DNA from: Platanthera guangdongensis
Lineage: Eukaryota; Streptophyta; Magnoliopsida; Asparagales; Orchidaceae
Direction of reading: 5' to 3'
DNA length: 64,000 bases
Assembly: GCA_039583875.1 (NCBI GenBank)
Contig: CM077165.1
Span: 62,856,757 to 62,920,756, forward strand
Shown here: positions 53,590 to 64,000 of the stretch, one piece after another
Layout: every line of letters starts with the position of its first letter
Numbering within the stretch: position 1 is the stretch's first letter
Notes under the pieces: model-generated
What the model saw: the letters and a program-made list of their open reading frames with translations, nothing else
What the model was told of the DNA's origin: nothing
The model's database searches: none
Made by a program: the position numbers and the translations under genes

Positions 53590-55671
53590 ATGTCTCATTC
53601 CACTGATTTTGAATGGGAGAGTATGTTGATTAATGACCATTGCCCTCAAGAGGAATGCCCTCTAGGTAGTAGTTGTGATTCGAATGGAATGAAAGAAGAT
53701 TTAGATGGAAATGATTCGTCATTTACGAATGATCTAGCGGAAAGTGATTTTGAGGTAGATGATGCGTTGTATGATGAAAATGTTGATGATGAAATTGAAT
53801 TTGTGGGTTTAAGGGAATCAAATCTTGTTTTGGAAAAACATGTTCGAGTACCACATAAACCCTATTGTAGTCATTCAACGTCCAAATCAGAGAAAATAAA
53901 ATCCGCAGAGGTTCAAATTTATCAAGGAGATGCCGATGATCCTAATTTTGAGTTTAATGTCGGTTTATGTTTCAATTGCACTGTAGATTTTCAGGATGCA
54001 GTAAGAATGTATGCTACCAAACAAGGAAGACTGATTAAATTTACTAAAAATTGTAGCGACAAAATTCAAATTACATGTGATTGTGGTTGAGTTTTATTTG
54101 CTTCTTTTATATCGAAAAGTGAGAGAACTTTTCAAGTCAAAACCATCAAAGGTGAGCATACAAGCTACAGAGCTGCAAATTCTCAACAATGCAATGTTAA
54201 GTTTCTTGCACAAAAATACGAGCACCACATTATGAGCAACCCAGAATGGTCTGCTACTTCAATGCAAGAGGTGATGCAGATGGAGAACAAAACACCGTTA
54301 AGTATCTGGAAGATGTATCGAGTAAAACAACATGCTTCCAAAGTTATTAACGGTACTGAAATGGAGCAATATTCCAAGCTTTGGGATTACTGCGAGGAGA
54401 TTTATAGAACTAACCCAGACACTGCACTAAAGGTAAAATGTAAGCACAACGTAGCCTCTCAAACTTGCATTTTCAAGAGGCTTTACATATGTTGGGGTGC
54501 ATTGAAGAAAAGGTTTATGGCTGGATGCAGGCCGATCATAGGTTTGGATGGAACTCATATAAAGACATCAACCGGTGGAGTACTATTATGTGCAGTCAGC
54601 GTTGATGGGAATAATAATATGTTTCCTATTTCCTATACTTATGTCTTCAAGGAAAATACTAAGACATGACAATGGTTTATTAGTCTCCTTATTGAAGACA
54701 TATGTATTGGGAATAGTCATATGTGTGCCATCATTTCAGATAAGCAAAAAGGATTGATAAAAGCTATTGAAAATTTATTGTCCAATGCTGAACACCGATT
54801 TTGTGTAAGGCATATATATAACAATTTCAAGCAAAAAATGTAGAGGTTTGCAACTAAAGGATTTGTTATGGCCAGCTGCGTCAGCAACAAGGATTGTGGA
54901 TTTTAATGCTGAAATGGAAAAGTTGAAGGCGTGTGATAAAAAGGCTTATGATTGGCTTAGGTAAAGACACAAAAGACATTGGACAAAGTCTCATTTCAGT
55001 GTATGGCCTAAGTGCGATATGATTCTTAACAATTTTTGCGAGAGTTTTAACATTGTCATCTTAAAGGCCAGAGAAAAACCTATAATATCAATGTCAAAGA
55101 CAATAAGGGTAATACTCATGAAGAGACTCCACACTCAACGAGACAAAGTGTTGAAATTCGGTGGAGAGGTTTGCCCTTCAATACAGAGGATTTTGGAAAA
55201 CAACAAGAAGAGTTCACACAACTACATTTTAGTATGGAATGACCATAACAAATTTGAAGTTCAAGGATGGAATGAGGACAAATGGACGGCGGATTTAAGT
55301 CGACGAAGTTGTAGTTGTAGAAAATAGGATCTCACCGACATTCCTTGTGAGCATGCAACATCTTGTATCTTCTATCGTAGAGAAAATGTTGAAGACTATG
55401 TGGGAATTTGGTATAAAAAAGAAATGTTCATCAGAGCTTATGAACATTTATTAAATCTTATCAACTCATGAAAGGAGTGGCCTTTTGCCAAATTGAATCC
55501 TATTGTGCCATGGTCCAACATACAAAAAAATGTGGAAGGCCATCACAAAATGCTAGAAGAAAAGAACCCGAGGAATTAGAGGCCGAAAAATATGGAATCA
55601 AAAGGCACGGATTAAAATACACATGTTCGAACTGCGGAGAGCATGAGCATAACAAAAAACGATGTACCATG
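53590..55671 (+). pseudogene. MuDR-type MULE transposase, main part
   Basis: Cut-and-paste transposase. The order is an acidic N-terminus (53590-53860); a MuDR DNA-binding-like domain (FQDAVRMYATKQGR at about 53980, CDCG); the MULE transposase core with CRPIIGLDGTHIKT at about 54530 and the following A-VSVDGNN block; CVRHIYNNF at about 54810; a SWIM zinc finger (CSC...IPCEHA at about 55310-55355); and a zinc knuckle CSNCGEHEHNKKRC near 55627-55668. Stops lie at 54088-54090, 54667-54669, 54962-54964, 55325-55327 and about 55468, with frameshifts near 54835 and 55530. Several stops fall where Trp is expected. A solo LTR interrupts the gene at 55672. Confidence 0.88.
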
Positions 55672-55717
55672 TGTAACACCCAACAACCCAAATTTGGGCT
55701 TAGGCTGGGTGACACAG

Positions 55718-56275
55718 CCTGTGACACGTGCGTGTCCCAAGGCGTGTCCTGCTCGGTTGAGCAGCTTGACGAGTGCTCGACGAAATGCACTCGACGAAGT
55801 TCTCGAGAGGGAACATGCCCTGTGACATGGGCGTGTCTGAGGCGTGTCCTCCTCTGGTCGATGAATTTCACTCGAGTAGATGCGCTCGATGAATTCTCGA
55901 GAGAGAGGGCACACGGCCTGTGACACGGGCGTGTCACATGGCCGTGTCCTGCTCTGTAAATACTCGAGTGGGTCTCGAGGGGGTGTCTCGAGTAGGTCTC
56001 AATGTCTCGAGTAAGGCGCACGGGTGGGACACGGGCGTGTCAGCCATGTGACACGGGCGTGTCCTGTCCAATTACTCGAGTGGTTTTCTCGAGTAGGTCT
56101 CGAGTGGGTCTCGAGAGCTAGACACGGGCGTGTCAGCCATGTGATACGGGCGTGTCAGCCATGTGACACAGGCGTGTGACATGGCTGCGTCCTGTTCTGG
56201 ATAAGTCGGTTTGTGCGCCGCTTAAGGGACACGGCCTGTGACACGAGCGTGTCACAGGGTGTGTCAGACCCGAAA
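55718..56275. repeat. Mixed ACACGGGCGTGT and CTCGAG palindrome array in solo LTR U3
   Basis: Near-palindromes of the type gacacgggcgtgtc alternate with CTCGAG/CTCGAC motifs. The block starts about 45 bp into the LTR and ends about 140 bp before TATAAA (56416). Confidence 0.85.
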
Positions 56276-56415
56276 TAGTCATATTCAGGGAATTTTGTAG
56301 CCGTTCATTTCCTTCCTATGAGATCTGATGGCCCAGGTTTCTCCTTGCTTCTTTAAGGCCGAACTTGAGAAGATAAGTCTCATTTTACCTTTGGCCATTC
56401 TCTTTCTAAAAGAGC

Positions 56416-56421
56416 TATAAA
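56416..56421 (+). promoter_or_regulatory. TATA box of solo LTR
   Basis: gagctataaaggagg lies downstream of the palindrome array. Confidence 0.55.
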
Positions 56422-57819
56422 GGAGGGAGAGCAAGGAGGAGGAGGAGAAGGGATCCGACCTCCAGTGGAGCTTGAGAAGTTCGAACTAAAGTCCGAGGCC
56501 AGATACGTGGAGGCAAGGCCGTGGCGGTGATTTCCATCTGGCTAGATTTTCATGGCTCCAAAGAGATCGTCAAGGGTAACAATCTCCTTCTTGAACAAGC
56601 GAAGTCCTACTTTATGCATACGCATGGAATCCTCCACCAAGCGGTGGACAGCGTAAACGATTCCAAGTTGAGTCTGCATCTAAAGCCGGAAGCGTGTAGT
56701 ACGACATATGCATGCTGTGTGAAGCCCACCCAGACGGGTAGTCTGGATTGATGATGTTTATGTTGTGATCCGGAGAAGACTCCGTGTATTGTGTGGATTC
56801 CTATCACTTGTGAATACTTCAAAAGCTATGTATGAGCCCTTGTATTGGGTGTGTTGAACTGGAATGGATTGGAAAGCGGCTCTGCAAGAGCTGTGTGCGG
56901 AGCAGGAAAGGGAAAGCCGACCCGCGTCAAGATTCGCGCTATTGACAAATTGAGCAACGGGAAAAGGCTGACCTGGACCTGTGTTGTGAGAGATCGATTG
57001 ATGCTAAGGCAAATGGGAGGCTGCGGGCCAGACCCGGCTTGCTGCACCACGAGGGTGGGTCGATCTGAAATGCTCAAGTTTGCTGTGAGGTTAGCACCTC
57101 TGAGTGGGATGGGCAAGGATGTCCCCAACACGCGTGTTGGAAGACTAGGGCCCATAGCCAACAAGTTTAAAATCTCTGATCGGTGGTGGACAACTGGTAT
57201 ATCCGGTACACCAATAATGTGCCCTGAGTGCACGGAGCGTCTGGCGAACGTCGGCGTTTGTGATACTGTTGTAATACTTATTGTGATGCATATATATTGT
57301 GATGGAGATGCATACAGGGAAGAAACCACTACCCCGGTTAAGGGGTAGAGTCGTTATAATTGGTGAGCTAATGCTGACCGTTGCTTTGTTTACCACTCTT
57401 TGGGTGGATGTCCAACTGCAGGTGCTGACGAGCTGGATTGGATTGAGCGGATCGAAGCTTATAGGCCCTTGAAGGCAGTGCAAAGTCTTGAATTTTATAT
57501 GTGGCCGGCCTGCGTGCCGATGTATGAAGCCATATATTTGTAAAGAGAAACTTGTAAGGCTTTAAGGCCATGAGAGTTGTGTAATTTTATACATTCCTGG
57601 ATCTATATAAATGTATGGTTTATATATTTAGTGGACATTCATTGTGATGAGTTTTTGCAACGTAAAATGGTTTCGCTAGAATGCTCTGAGTTAGGATGCG
57701 AGTTGAACGTGATTTTGATATTTATACGTAATTCCTCCGTTTGTTTGTGAAATATGACGTGGGGTCCCGGCCGGACCCACCGTTATATTCCATAAGACGA
57801 ATGGAGGTGTTACACCATG

Positions 57820-57986
57820 ACACGTGCATCAACGCAGTCAACGTCACCTAAAAGTCCAAACTTCCGGTAAGAATTATTTCTAATTATATTTAGTTTGCAA
57901 CTACAATTATTATCTCACAACTAATACTTATCTTCCATTATTTGTAGGTGAGGAGGAAAACTTGATGCGAGAAGCGTCGGCCAAGG
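57820..57986 (+). pseudogene. MULE transposase C-terminus beyond the solo LTR
   Basis: With one ccatg removed, the frame runs on from the zinc knuckle into a Ser/Thr/Lys-rich tail (TRASTQSTSPKSPNFR). A GT-AG intron is likely at 57867-57947 (81 nt, cttccg|gtaagaa ... ttgtag|gtgagg), followed by a short last exon. Confidence 0.65.
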
Positions 57987-59388
57987 CGTATTCACAATGT
58001 TATTTTGGTGTTCTGTTTATGAATATTCATGTATTTACAATGTTATGTTGAATATGTAATGAGAGTGTGATATGTTATGTGATCAATATGTAATGCTACT
58101 GTAGTTTTGCAGGCCGGTTAATCAATATATAATGCTATTTTAGTTATGTGATCAATATGTTATGTGCAATTTCCGAACACACCGCCTGATAATTATCCTG
58201 CAACAAGATTTTCATCCGCATGATAAACTGTATTGTTCCTGCTTGATTCGAAGGAATGAAGCTGCAAGTAAACACACAGCCCCGCGGCTACGGTTAATGA
58301 CAATTTTGCTGGAATGACCATAACAATTTTGCAACCCTGGAAGACACAATTGATATTAAAATTTTGAAAGATTGAAGTAATTGGAAAATACACAGAAGAT
58401 TACGGTTAAACACACAACCATTGATATTAAAATTTTGAAAAAAAAGATTCAAATACTCCTATTTTTTTAGCCTACGGTGCAATCTGGAAGACTTAAAGTA
58501 ATTGACGGATGCATTTCCCCAAATTTAAAAATTCAAGATGCATTTCTCTTCATTCTTTACACCAATTCACCAAGTTTCTTTTTGGATTCAACTACTTTAA
58601 GAACGTGCTCTGAGGATGATAGATCGTTCTTCCACGCCTTGCAACTTCTCCGCGCAGTACACGCGAAGGGCGATCCTCGGCAGCAGATCGCCTATCGAAG
58701 ATCTCTCGCCCCTCAAATCGCATTCGATCTTCGCTGGTACGCCTATCCTCTCTTATTCTAGATCCCAAGCCGTAGACTTTCATTCATACCTAGATTCAAT
58801 TCTTGCCTATTTTACTCGGTTTTCCCTGTGAACCTCGCCTGACAGCTTGCCCCCGCTGCTCGTCTCGCCCCGTCTGCAAATCAGCAGGTATCCATCCACG
58901 AGAAACCCACCCTTCTTCTACCTCTTCGTTTTCTTCTTCTTCTTCTCCTTCAACTTCTTCTACCTCTTCTTCTTCTTCTTCTTCTTCTTCTCCCTCTGCG
59001 TCAATCCTAGGCGGTGATCCACGGGAAACTCCGTTTCTCTAGGGCATCAGGGGATCTCTTGCATACCAGGGCTGCTGGAGGGAGAAGATGCAGAGACGGC
59101 AAACCGTAGCTGGAGACTGAGGGAGCTGGGGGAACGGTTAGGGAGAGACTACATGCGTGGCCATTCCGATAGGGCATTCAGATGAATTTAATCGGGAAAG
59201 TATGTTAAAGTCGGTTTGTCTTCCTTCAAATGGAGGGAAAAAGAGCTAATTTACTGTCTAGATTATTATCTGTTATGTAATCCCAGTGCTGTCGATAGAA
59301 CTGCGAGTAAGTTCATTGTTGACGGAGTCCCTTGAGATGTATGTTCAAGAACTTTGCGGAGGATTTTGTGAGACATAAATCAACACAT
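57987..59388. other. Intergenic or MULE 3' flank, no gene seen
   Basis: AT-rich to about 58600, with a 21-bp direct repeat (attgatattaaaattttga, 58349 and 58422). Then a C/T-rich part with a (TTC)n tract (58917-58994). No frame matches a known protein. Confidence 0.5.
58917..58994. repeat. (TTC)n-rich microsatellite
   Basis: Interrupted cttcttctt repeats. Confidence 0.9.
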
Positions 59389-59790
59389 GTCAGGGGCTCG
59401 GTTGGAAGAAGTGGAGAATCGGCCGGAGGCCGCCGGAGTGGAGGAAGAAACGGAGAGTAATCAGAAAGAACAGAGTAAGAGAGAGAATGAGAATGAGAAT
59501 GAGAGAGAGAGAGATGCCGGGGAGAGAGAAAAGATACTTTATTATTTCTTCGATAAAAACTAACTATTACAGACTAACTGCTATGTATAGAAGTCAAAGG
59601 ACTGTTAGTCCTAATACATTTGATAATGGTAAAAATAATCAACGGATCTGCTTTGGCTTGGGAAGAACGCCTGATAGTTTGATGATGCCATCTGTCGCCT
59701 GATGCTTAACCTCCTTTATTTGGCCGGCTGAGATTATTCCACGTGCTGGCTTCTTATGCTTGATCAAACACGTGGCCTGAGATCCTAACA
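59389..59790 (-). mobile_element. 3' LTR of Reina-like chromovirus (left end approximate)
   Basis: The minus strand starts TGTTAGGATCTCAGG at 59790, preceded by the purine tract AAATGGGGACAGCAT (59805-59791). The left end is placed at tgtcagggg (59389) from length and TG; no TSD confirms it. It contains a gagaat/gaga microsatellite (59475-59515). Confidence 0.5.
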
Positions 59791-59997
59791 ATGCTGTCCC
59801 CATTTAAACTGACGATGTCCTCATCGTCTTCATCATCATTTTTTTCTTTGCATTAGGGTTAAGCTGGAGAAGGAGCGGCACAGTCAAACTGAAGGAAAAT
59901 GGAACCTGGTAGCTGGAACCTGTATGGTAAACTACTGACGAAGACTCGACCCTCCTGGAGAAACGAACTGCTGTCCCGGAATGAGCGGTATAACCTT
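59791..59997 (-). other. Polypurine tract and 3' untranslated part of the Reina-like element
   Basis: The purine-rich minus strand lies next to the LTR (59791-59805). The rest is the low-complexity end of the pol frame. Confidence 0.5.
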
Positions 59998-61505
59998 CTA
60001 ATTTTTCTGAGCTGTTTGTTGGGGTTGCCGGTGAGTCCGCTGAGAGCGTTTTCGGTGCTGATTCCAAGTCGTTGGTAGCAGATTTCGGAGATTTGCTTCT
60101 AGAGGTATGGAAGTATGTTCTCTCGCTGCTTGCTGTATATCTATAGGGAGTGTGTCCAAGTCTTCCCAGGAACTGTCTTCGGGTGGGAGATCCTTCCACT
60201 GTACTAGCCCTTGCTGGATCACCAGATTATTGCGAATAATCTGTCGTAAGCTAACCACTGCTAGAGGAACATGTATTGGCAAGTTCTTGTGGTTGTGCTT
60301 CGGTAGGGGCGTCACCTGTGTTGTCTCGCGCCCCTTATAGGCCTTGAGTAGTGAAACGTGAAATACAAGATGTATTTTGCAGCCTTCCGGTAGTTTTAGT
60401 TTATAAGATGTTACTCCCACGACTTCCATGATTTGGAAGGGACCGTAATAGCGGAGTGCTAGCTTCCTGAAGCTCATTCTGTGTAGGGTGAGTTGCCGGT
60501 AGGGTGTAATTTTAATAACACCCTGTCATCTTCTTGAAAAGTCTTTTCTGTCCTTCGTTTATCTGCAAAGGTCTTCATGCGATTTTGAGATTGCTGTAGA
60601 TGATCCTTCAGCTGGTGACTGACTGCATCTCTGGTTTGTAGAGTAAGCTCCACTGCTTCATTCCTGGTAAGAAGCCCAGAGGGCGGTCGACCGAACATGG
60701 CCTCAAAAGGGGTCATGCCAATCGATGTATTTAGGGATGTATTGAAGTGGAATTCTGCAAAGCTTAAATAATTAGACCATTTTTTTGGGTGGGTATGGGT
60801 AAACATTCGTAGATACTGCTGCAGGCACCTATTAGTTCGTTCTGTCAACCCGTCCGTTTGCGGGTGTTAGGGCGAACTATAATGCAGATCTGTGTCTTGC
60901 AAGGAAAACAAGTCTGTCCAAAAATTACTTAAGAAGACAGAATCTCGGCCACTGACTATCGACGTTGGTAGACCGTGAAGTTTTCCTACTGATTCCCAAA
61001 ATGCCGCTGATGCATTTGGTGCAGTTAGAGGTGGAATCAGGGGAGCAAAATGTGCTGCTCGTGATAATCTATCTACGATTACCATGATGATTGTGTAGTT
61101 GTTGGATTTTGGTAGTTGGATTATGAAGTTCATTGTGAGGTCGGACCAAATAAGAGTTGGGACGGGTAAAGGCTGTAGGAGGCCATATGGTAAGTGATTA
61201 CTTGGTTTGGCCTTCTGACAGATTTTGCATTGGCTAATATAGTCAGACACGTTTTTTTTTCATGTGAGGCCAGTGGAAATTATTCCTAATCCTGTGCAGT
61301 GTTGCTCTTATGCCGGAATGGCCCCCGTAGAGGGTATCATGTGAATTTGTGATTATTCTGTGAATGATGGGTGAGTTCTGCGGTATAAATAACCTATGCT
61401 TATAAAATATCTTATTCCCATGTTGTGTCCATTCAGACCTTGAATTTGGGTTGGACACGCGTCCATCGAAGAGATACTGCATGCTGTCCTGCTGATGCCG
61501 TGTCT
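59998..61505 (-). pseudogene. Reina-like chromovirus integrase with chromodomain, truncated
   Basis: In transcription sense: zinc-binding N-terminus (GGHSGIRATLHRI ... CKICQKAK, 61330-61200); catalytic core (DLTMNFI, SGRDSVFL, GLTERTNR); then FAEFHFNTSLNTSIGMTPFEAMFGRPP; then the C-terminal RYYGPFQI block with a canonical chromodomain (QGLVQWKDLPPEDSSWEDL, about 60215-60160). A TAA at 60867-60869 breaks it. Frameshifts lie at a T8 run near 61255 and near 60505. RT, RNase H and gag are absent; the fragment is joined to unrelated sequence at about 61505. Confidence 0.85.
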
Positions 61506-62704
61506 GTGACCCAAAACCTGCAAGTAACCTCTCATCCCCAAAGCTCGCAATCCATTAGTCAAAATTTCATGCCAAATATTTAAATAAACAATAATTATTA
61601 GAGCTTTCAGAGGATGACAGGGGCGGTGTGTGGGGAAAACATGTGGCAGTAGGGGAAACAAGAAGCAAGTGGAATCAGCCAGTGGAATCAGTAACTCATG
61701 ACGCAACGTACTCTCGCCCGATAGACTCCTACGAACGTCTCCTAGACCCGAATCGAATATCGTTCTAATTTCACCCGTCAACGTTCCACTCGAGTCACAA
61801 CATTTTAAAAAGTCCCTAAATTTAGCGTGTAAAATTTTCCATAAAAATCCTTTGAAGCGGGTGTCTCGATGGGGAGTGAAGTATCGAAGTATCGTCATGA
61901 CTCTCTCGATACGAATAGACCTAGAAGTTTCAGACCTCGAGCGATAGTGATGTGGTGGTATAACATGCTCGTTTACAACTAAAAAGAAGTGATGTGGACT
62001 AAGGCCGTGCTCGTCGAATACGGAGTCCATGAAAGGTGGTGCCTCAGGGGCCTCAGGTGAGGGACCACCGAATACAATGTCTGTGGGCTCAAAGGTTTGT
62101 GGTGGTATTGAGCTAAGAACGTCAGGACATAAGACGCATGAGTTTGTGTCACCCAAGATGAGGGCACTAGTAAGTCCTTCCTGGTGTGAGGCCTCAGGAA
62201 ACAACTCGACGACTAAAGAAAATGAGTCAGTGGGGGAAAGTGGACACACCAAGTCAATGGGGGGGGGAAGGAATGAGGTGGCAAGAACTCATCTTCCTGG
62301 AGTAGGGGCTCGGGAAGAACCTCCTCGATCGAAGGGGGTGTGAAAGTGGGGACACATGGGGTCACGACATCAATTAGAGTGATAGAGATAGGAGGAAGCT
62401 CTTCTTCCTTGAGCAGGCGCTTGGGAAGGAACTCCTCGATGGATGAGAGTGTCACGGTGGGGGTGGGTGGAGCCAAAGTGCTCGTCGTGAAACTTAGGAC
62501 ATGTGGAGGACTAACAAAACACCGAACCTCGGGTTCCACGACGTGATATGGAGTGGGGCGGTATGTAGGAGCAGAATAATACGTGCGCGTTGCCACCTCT
62601 AGGTTGTGAACGGTGCACAACCCACGCAAATTCTGTCGGACGTCAGCAGTGACGCACTCAACATCTTTCATCAAAGCTCTAATACGCGTATCTAAATCAC
62701 TCAT
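61506..62704 (-). pseudogene. Unrecognised ORF of a minus-strand LTR element
   Basis: ATG at 62704 lies about 85 nt after a putative PBS. The frame opens with a helical MSDLDTRIRALMKDVE segment, continues through a Pro/Thr-rich part with two LSSIEEFLP/PSIEEVLP-like repeats, shifts frame at a G9 run (about 62260-62268) and stays open to the junction at about 61505. I recognise no domain. It may be the gag-like or filler ORF of a non-autonomous element. Confidence 0.45.
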
Positions 62705-62790
62705 TATTTTTTTTTAAATGAAAACAAAAAAAATTCTAAACCTAGAATTGGAAAACGACTGGCGCTCGGCTATCCCACGATAGGAGTGAG

Positions 62791-62810
62791 ATATCCCAGC
62801 AGCCACACCA
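62791..62810 (-). promoter_or_regulatory. Putative primer-binding site (Asp-tRNA-like, decayed)
   Basis: The minus strand reads TGGTGTGGCTGCTGGGATAT, six bases from a CACA-type LTR end. It resembles the Asp-tRNA primer site of Athila/Tat elements at about two-thirds of positions, many differences being C-to-T. Confidence 0.4.
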
Positions 62811-62816
62811 AACTTA

Positions 62817-64000
62817 TGTGATCCGAAACATAGGGCTGTAGTTTTGAAAATAATAATTCCGACCTATTTAAAATACTTGTGGCGCGGGAAACATTCGCGA
62901 GCTATTTTAAACCAATAAAACGACCCTAAGTGTCGCTTGAGAACGCAAGGCTACCGCACAAACGTAATAGTGTCGCGAAACATGATTCCACAGACACGAA
63001 TTAGAATATCAGAGATACACATCAATGGAAAATAACGGTAATCAGGAGGTGAAATCAGTTTGGGCAAGCTCATAATAATAACTATTCATTTTGAAGATTT
63101 AAGCATATAATCCAACTATGGGTTGAGAGTTGGAGGAATGAAGAGGTATACCATGGAGGGTGAGTAGCACTATCAGCATGGAAGGTGGTTGCTGCTGACT
63201 GGAGGTGGCCGGAAAGCTGGTGGTTAGCTCGAGACGCTGCGGAAGTGGAGCTCAGGAAGGAAGTCGGTGGTGCTGGAGCTTTGCTGGGGAGAGAAACCCG
63301 CCGGAGGCCACTGGAGTTATCGGGAACGGGGCCGGAGAAGCCGTCAGAGGATGAAGGCGTATACATCGGGGCTTGGTGAGGTTCTGGAGCCGGCGGCGCA
63401 TGCCGACGAGAGAGAGCTGATGGGGTCGGGAAGATCCAGCGATGGAAGGTGCGACGACTTTGGGATGGGTCGCCTGTGACCTAAGAGGGCCCAGGCGCCG
63501 ACAACACAGGAGGGGAAGGAGGAACTGGCGACGTCGGGCTTCGTCGAGCAGGAAGAACACGACGTTGGGCTTCGTCGTGCTTGTAGGGGGCGACGCTGGA
63601 AGAAATACCCGAACGAGGAAATAAAATCCTGTTCAGTTTTTTCTTATTCCCCCTGGCCCTAGTGAAAGGGGAAATGCTTGGTTTATAGGGGGGACTTAGT
63701 GTTTGGATTGGCTATTGGTAACCACTCAAATAACATAGAAATTTGATTTCTTTTAAGAGTAATGGCTATGTGAAATTTAAATTTTGCAGCGTCGATTCAG
63801 GTGCTGGCTGCGGCGTAGGAAAATTATAACAAAATAGTTAATTAAAATTTGCTTGCCCTAATTAACTTACCTCCTAAAATACCGGACCTATGCATTTAGG
63901 GTCACGTTCGCCGGTCACACCAACGAGCCAAATCAAAATTGCGCGAACAACATGCGCGATACAAAATAACATCAAAGCGCTTATAATACGCGCGATACAA
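62817..64000 (-). mobile_element. 5' LTR (minus strand) of the rightmost element, running off the window
   Basis: It begins tgtgatccgaaac next to the putative PBS. No convincing ORF is present; a GC-rich stretch at 63130-63620 has open frames on both strands without known motifs. The right end lies outside the window. Confidence 0.4.

Larger units (their letters stand above)
55672..57814 (+). mobile_element. Solo LTR of a Tekay-like gypsy element (2143 bp)
   Basis: It starts tgtaacaccc and ends ggaggtgttaca. A perfect TSD ccatg flanks it (55667-55671 and 57815-57819). It lies inside the MULE gene, which continues on the other side. It has no PBS, PPT or coding region. A TATAAA lies at 56416-56421. 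ORFs inside it (for example 56845-57348) match nothing and are taken as chance. Confidence 0.92.

Noticed and set aside
55500..56021. 173-codon minus-strand frame over the MULE end and solo LTR start
   Set aside because: It crosses a proven insertion border and translates palindrome repeats.
56845..57348. 167-codon ORFs on both strands within the solo LTR
   Set aside because: They mirror each other, carry no known motif and lie in LTR sequence.
63185..63624. Short ORFs on both strands near the right edge
   Set aside because: GC-driven open frames in an LTR-like region with no recognisable domain.

Overview
This window is plant nuclear DNA made almost entirely of transposable elements. I see no host protein-coding gene, rRNA or tRNA gene. 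The plant assignment rests on the element lineages: a Ty3/gypsy Tat element with two RNase H domains and antisense ORFs, Tekay/Del-type and Reina-like chromoviruses, Ty1/copia elements with initiator-Met-tRNA primer sites, a MuDR-type MULE, a DUF659-type hAT and a CACTA end. The species cannot be told from the sequence; it is a flowering plant with a TE-rich genome.

Layout. 1-2418 is the 3' part of a plus-strand gypsy LTR. 2419-4125 is a minus-strand Tekay-like LTR fragment carrying a CTCGAG array. 4126-6240 has no gene, and 6245-6532 is a long fold-back. From 6533 to about 48528 there is one old minus-strand Tat element. It has a 3' LTR at 6533-7455, plus-strand antisense ORFs at 7640-10866 and 26547-26710, a 75-bp tandem array at 27285-28190, and pol from 28312 to 48528. 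Three elements interrupt it, with a fourth nested inside one of them. (1) A young Tekay element lies at 10872-26541 (TSD aatgg), and its own 5' LTR is split by a younger copia at 19874-24573 (TSD ctcat). (2) A chimeric SIRE-like copia lies at 29246-42354 (TSD ccagg). (3) A 4.3-kb solo LTR lies at 42372-46716 (TSD agaag, decayed to aaaaa). Removing (2) and (3) joins the integrase zinc-finger reading frame, which confirms the nesting.

Right of the Tat element are a CACTA-like end (to 49145), a decayed hAT transposase gene (49300-51080, minus), a hAT MITE (52416-52785), and a MULE transposase pseudogene (53590-55671 and 57820-57986) split by a solo LTR at 55672-57814 (TSD ccatg). The right edge holds a Reina-like chromovirus remnant (59389-61505, minus) joined to another minus-strand LTR element (61506-64000).

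Most notable points. Five distinct LTR families carry short palindromes just upstream of their core promoters. The SIRE-like element repeats the same arrangement, a GTGTCGACAC array followed by TATAAATA, in front of an 849-codon accessory ORF (ORF2), which suggests an internal promoter. That element also has three primer-binding sites and an apparent template-switch junction. The young copia has an intact pol but no gag. The Tekay leader holds three hairpins with the same 12-nt loop on different self-complementary stems. LTR identities and substitution counts were made by eye and are approximate.
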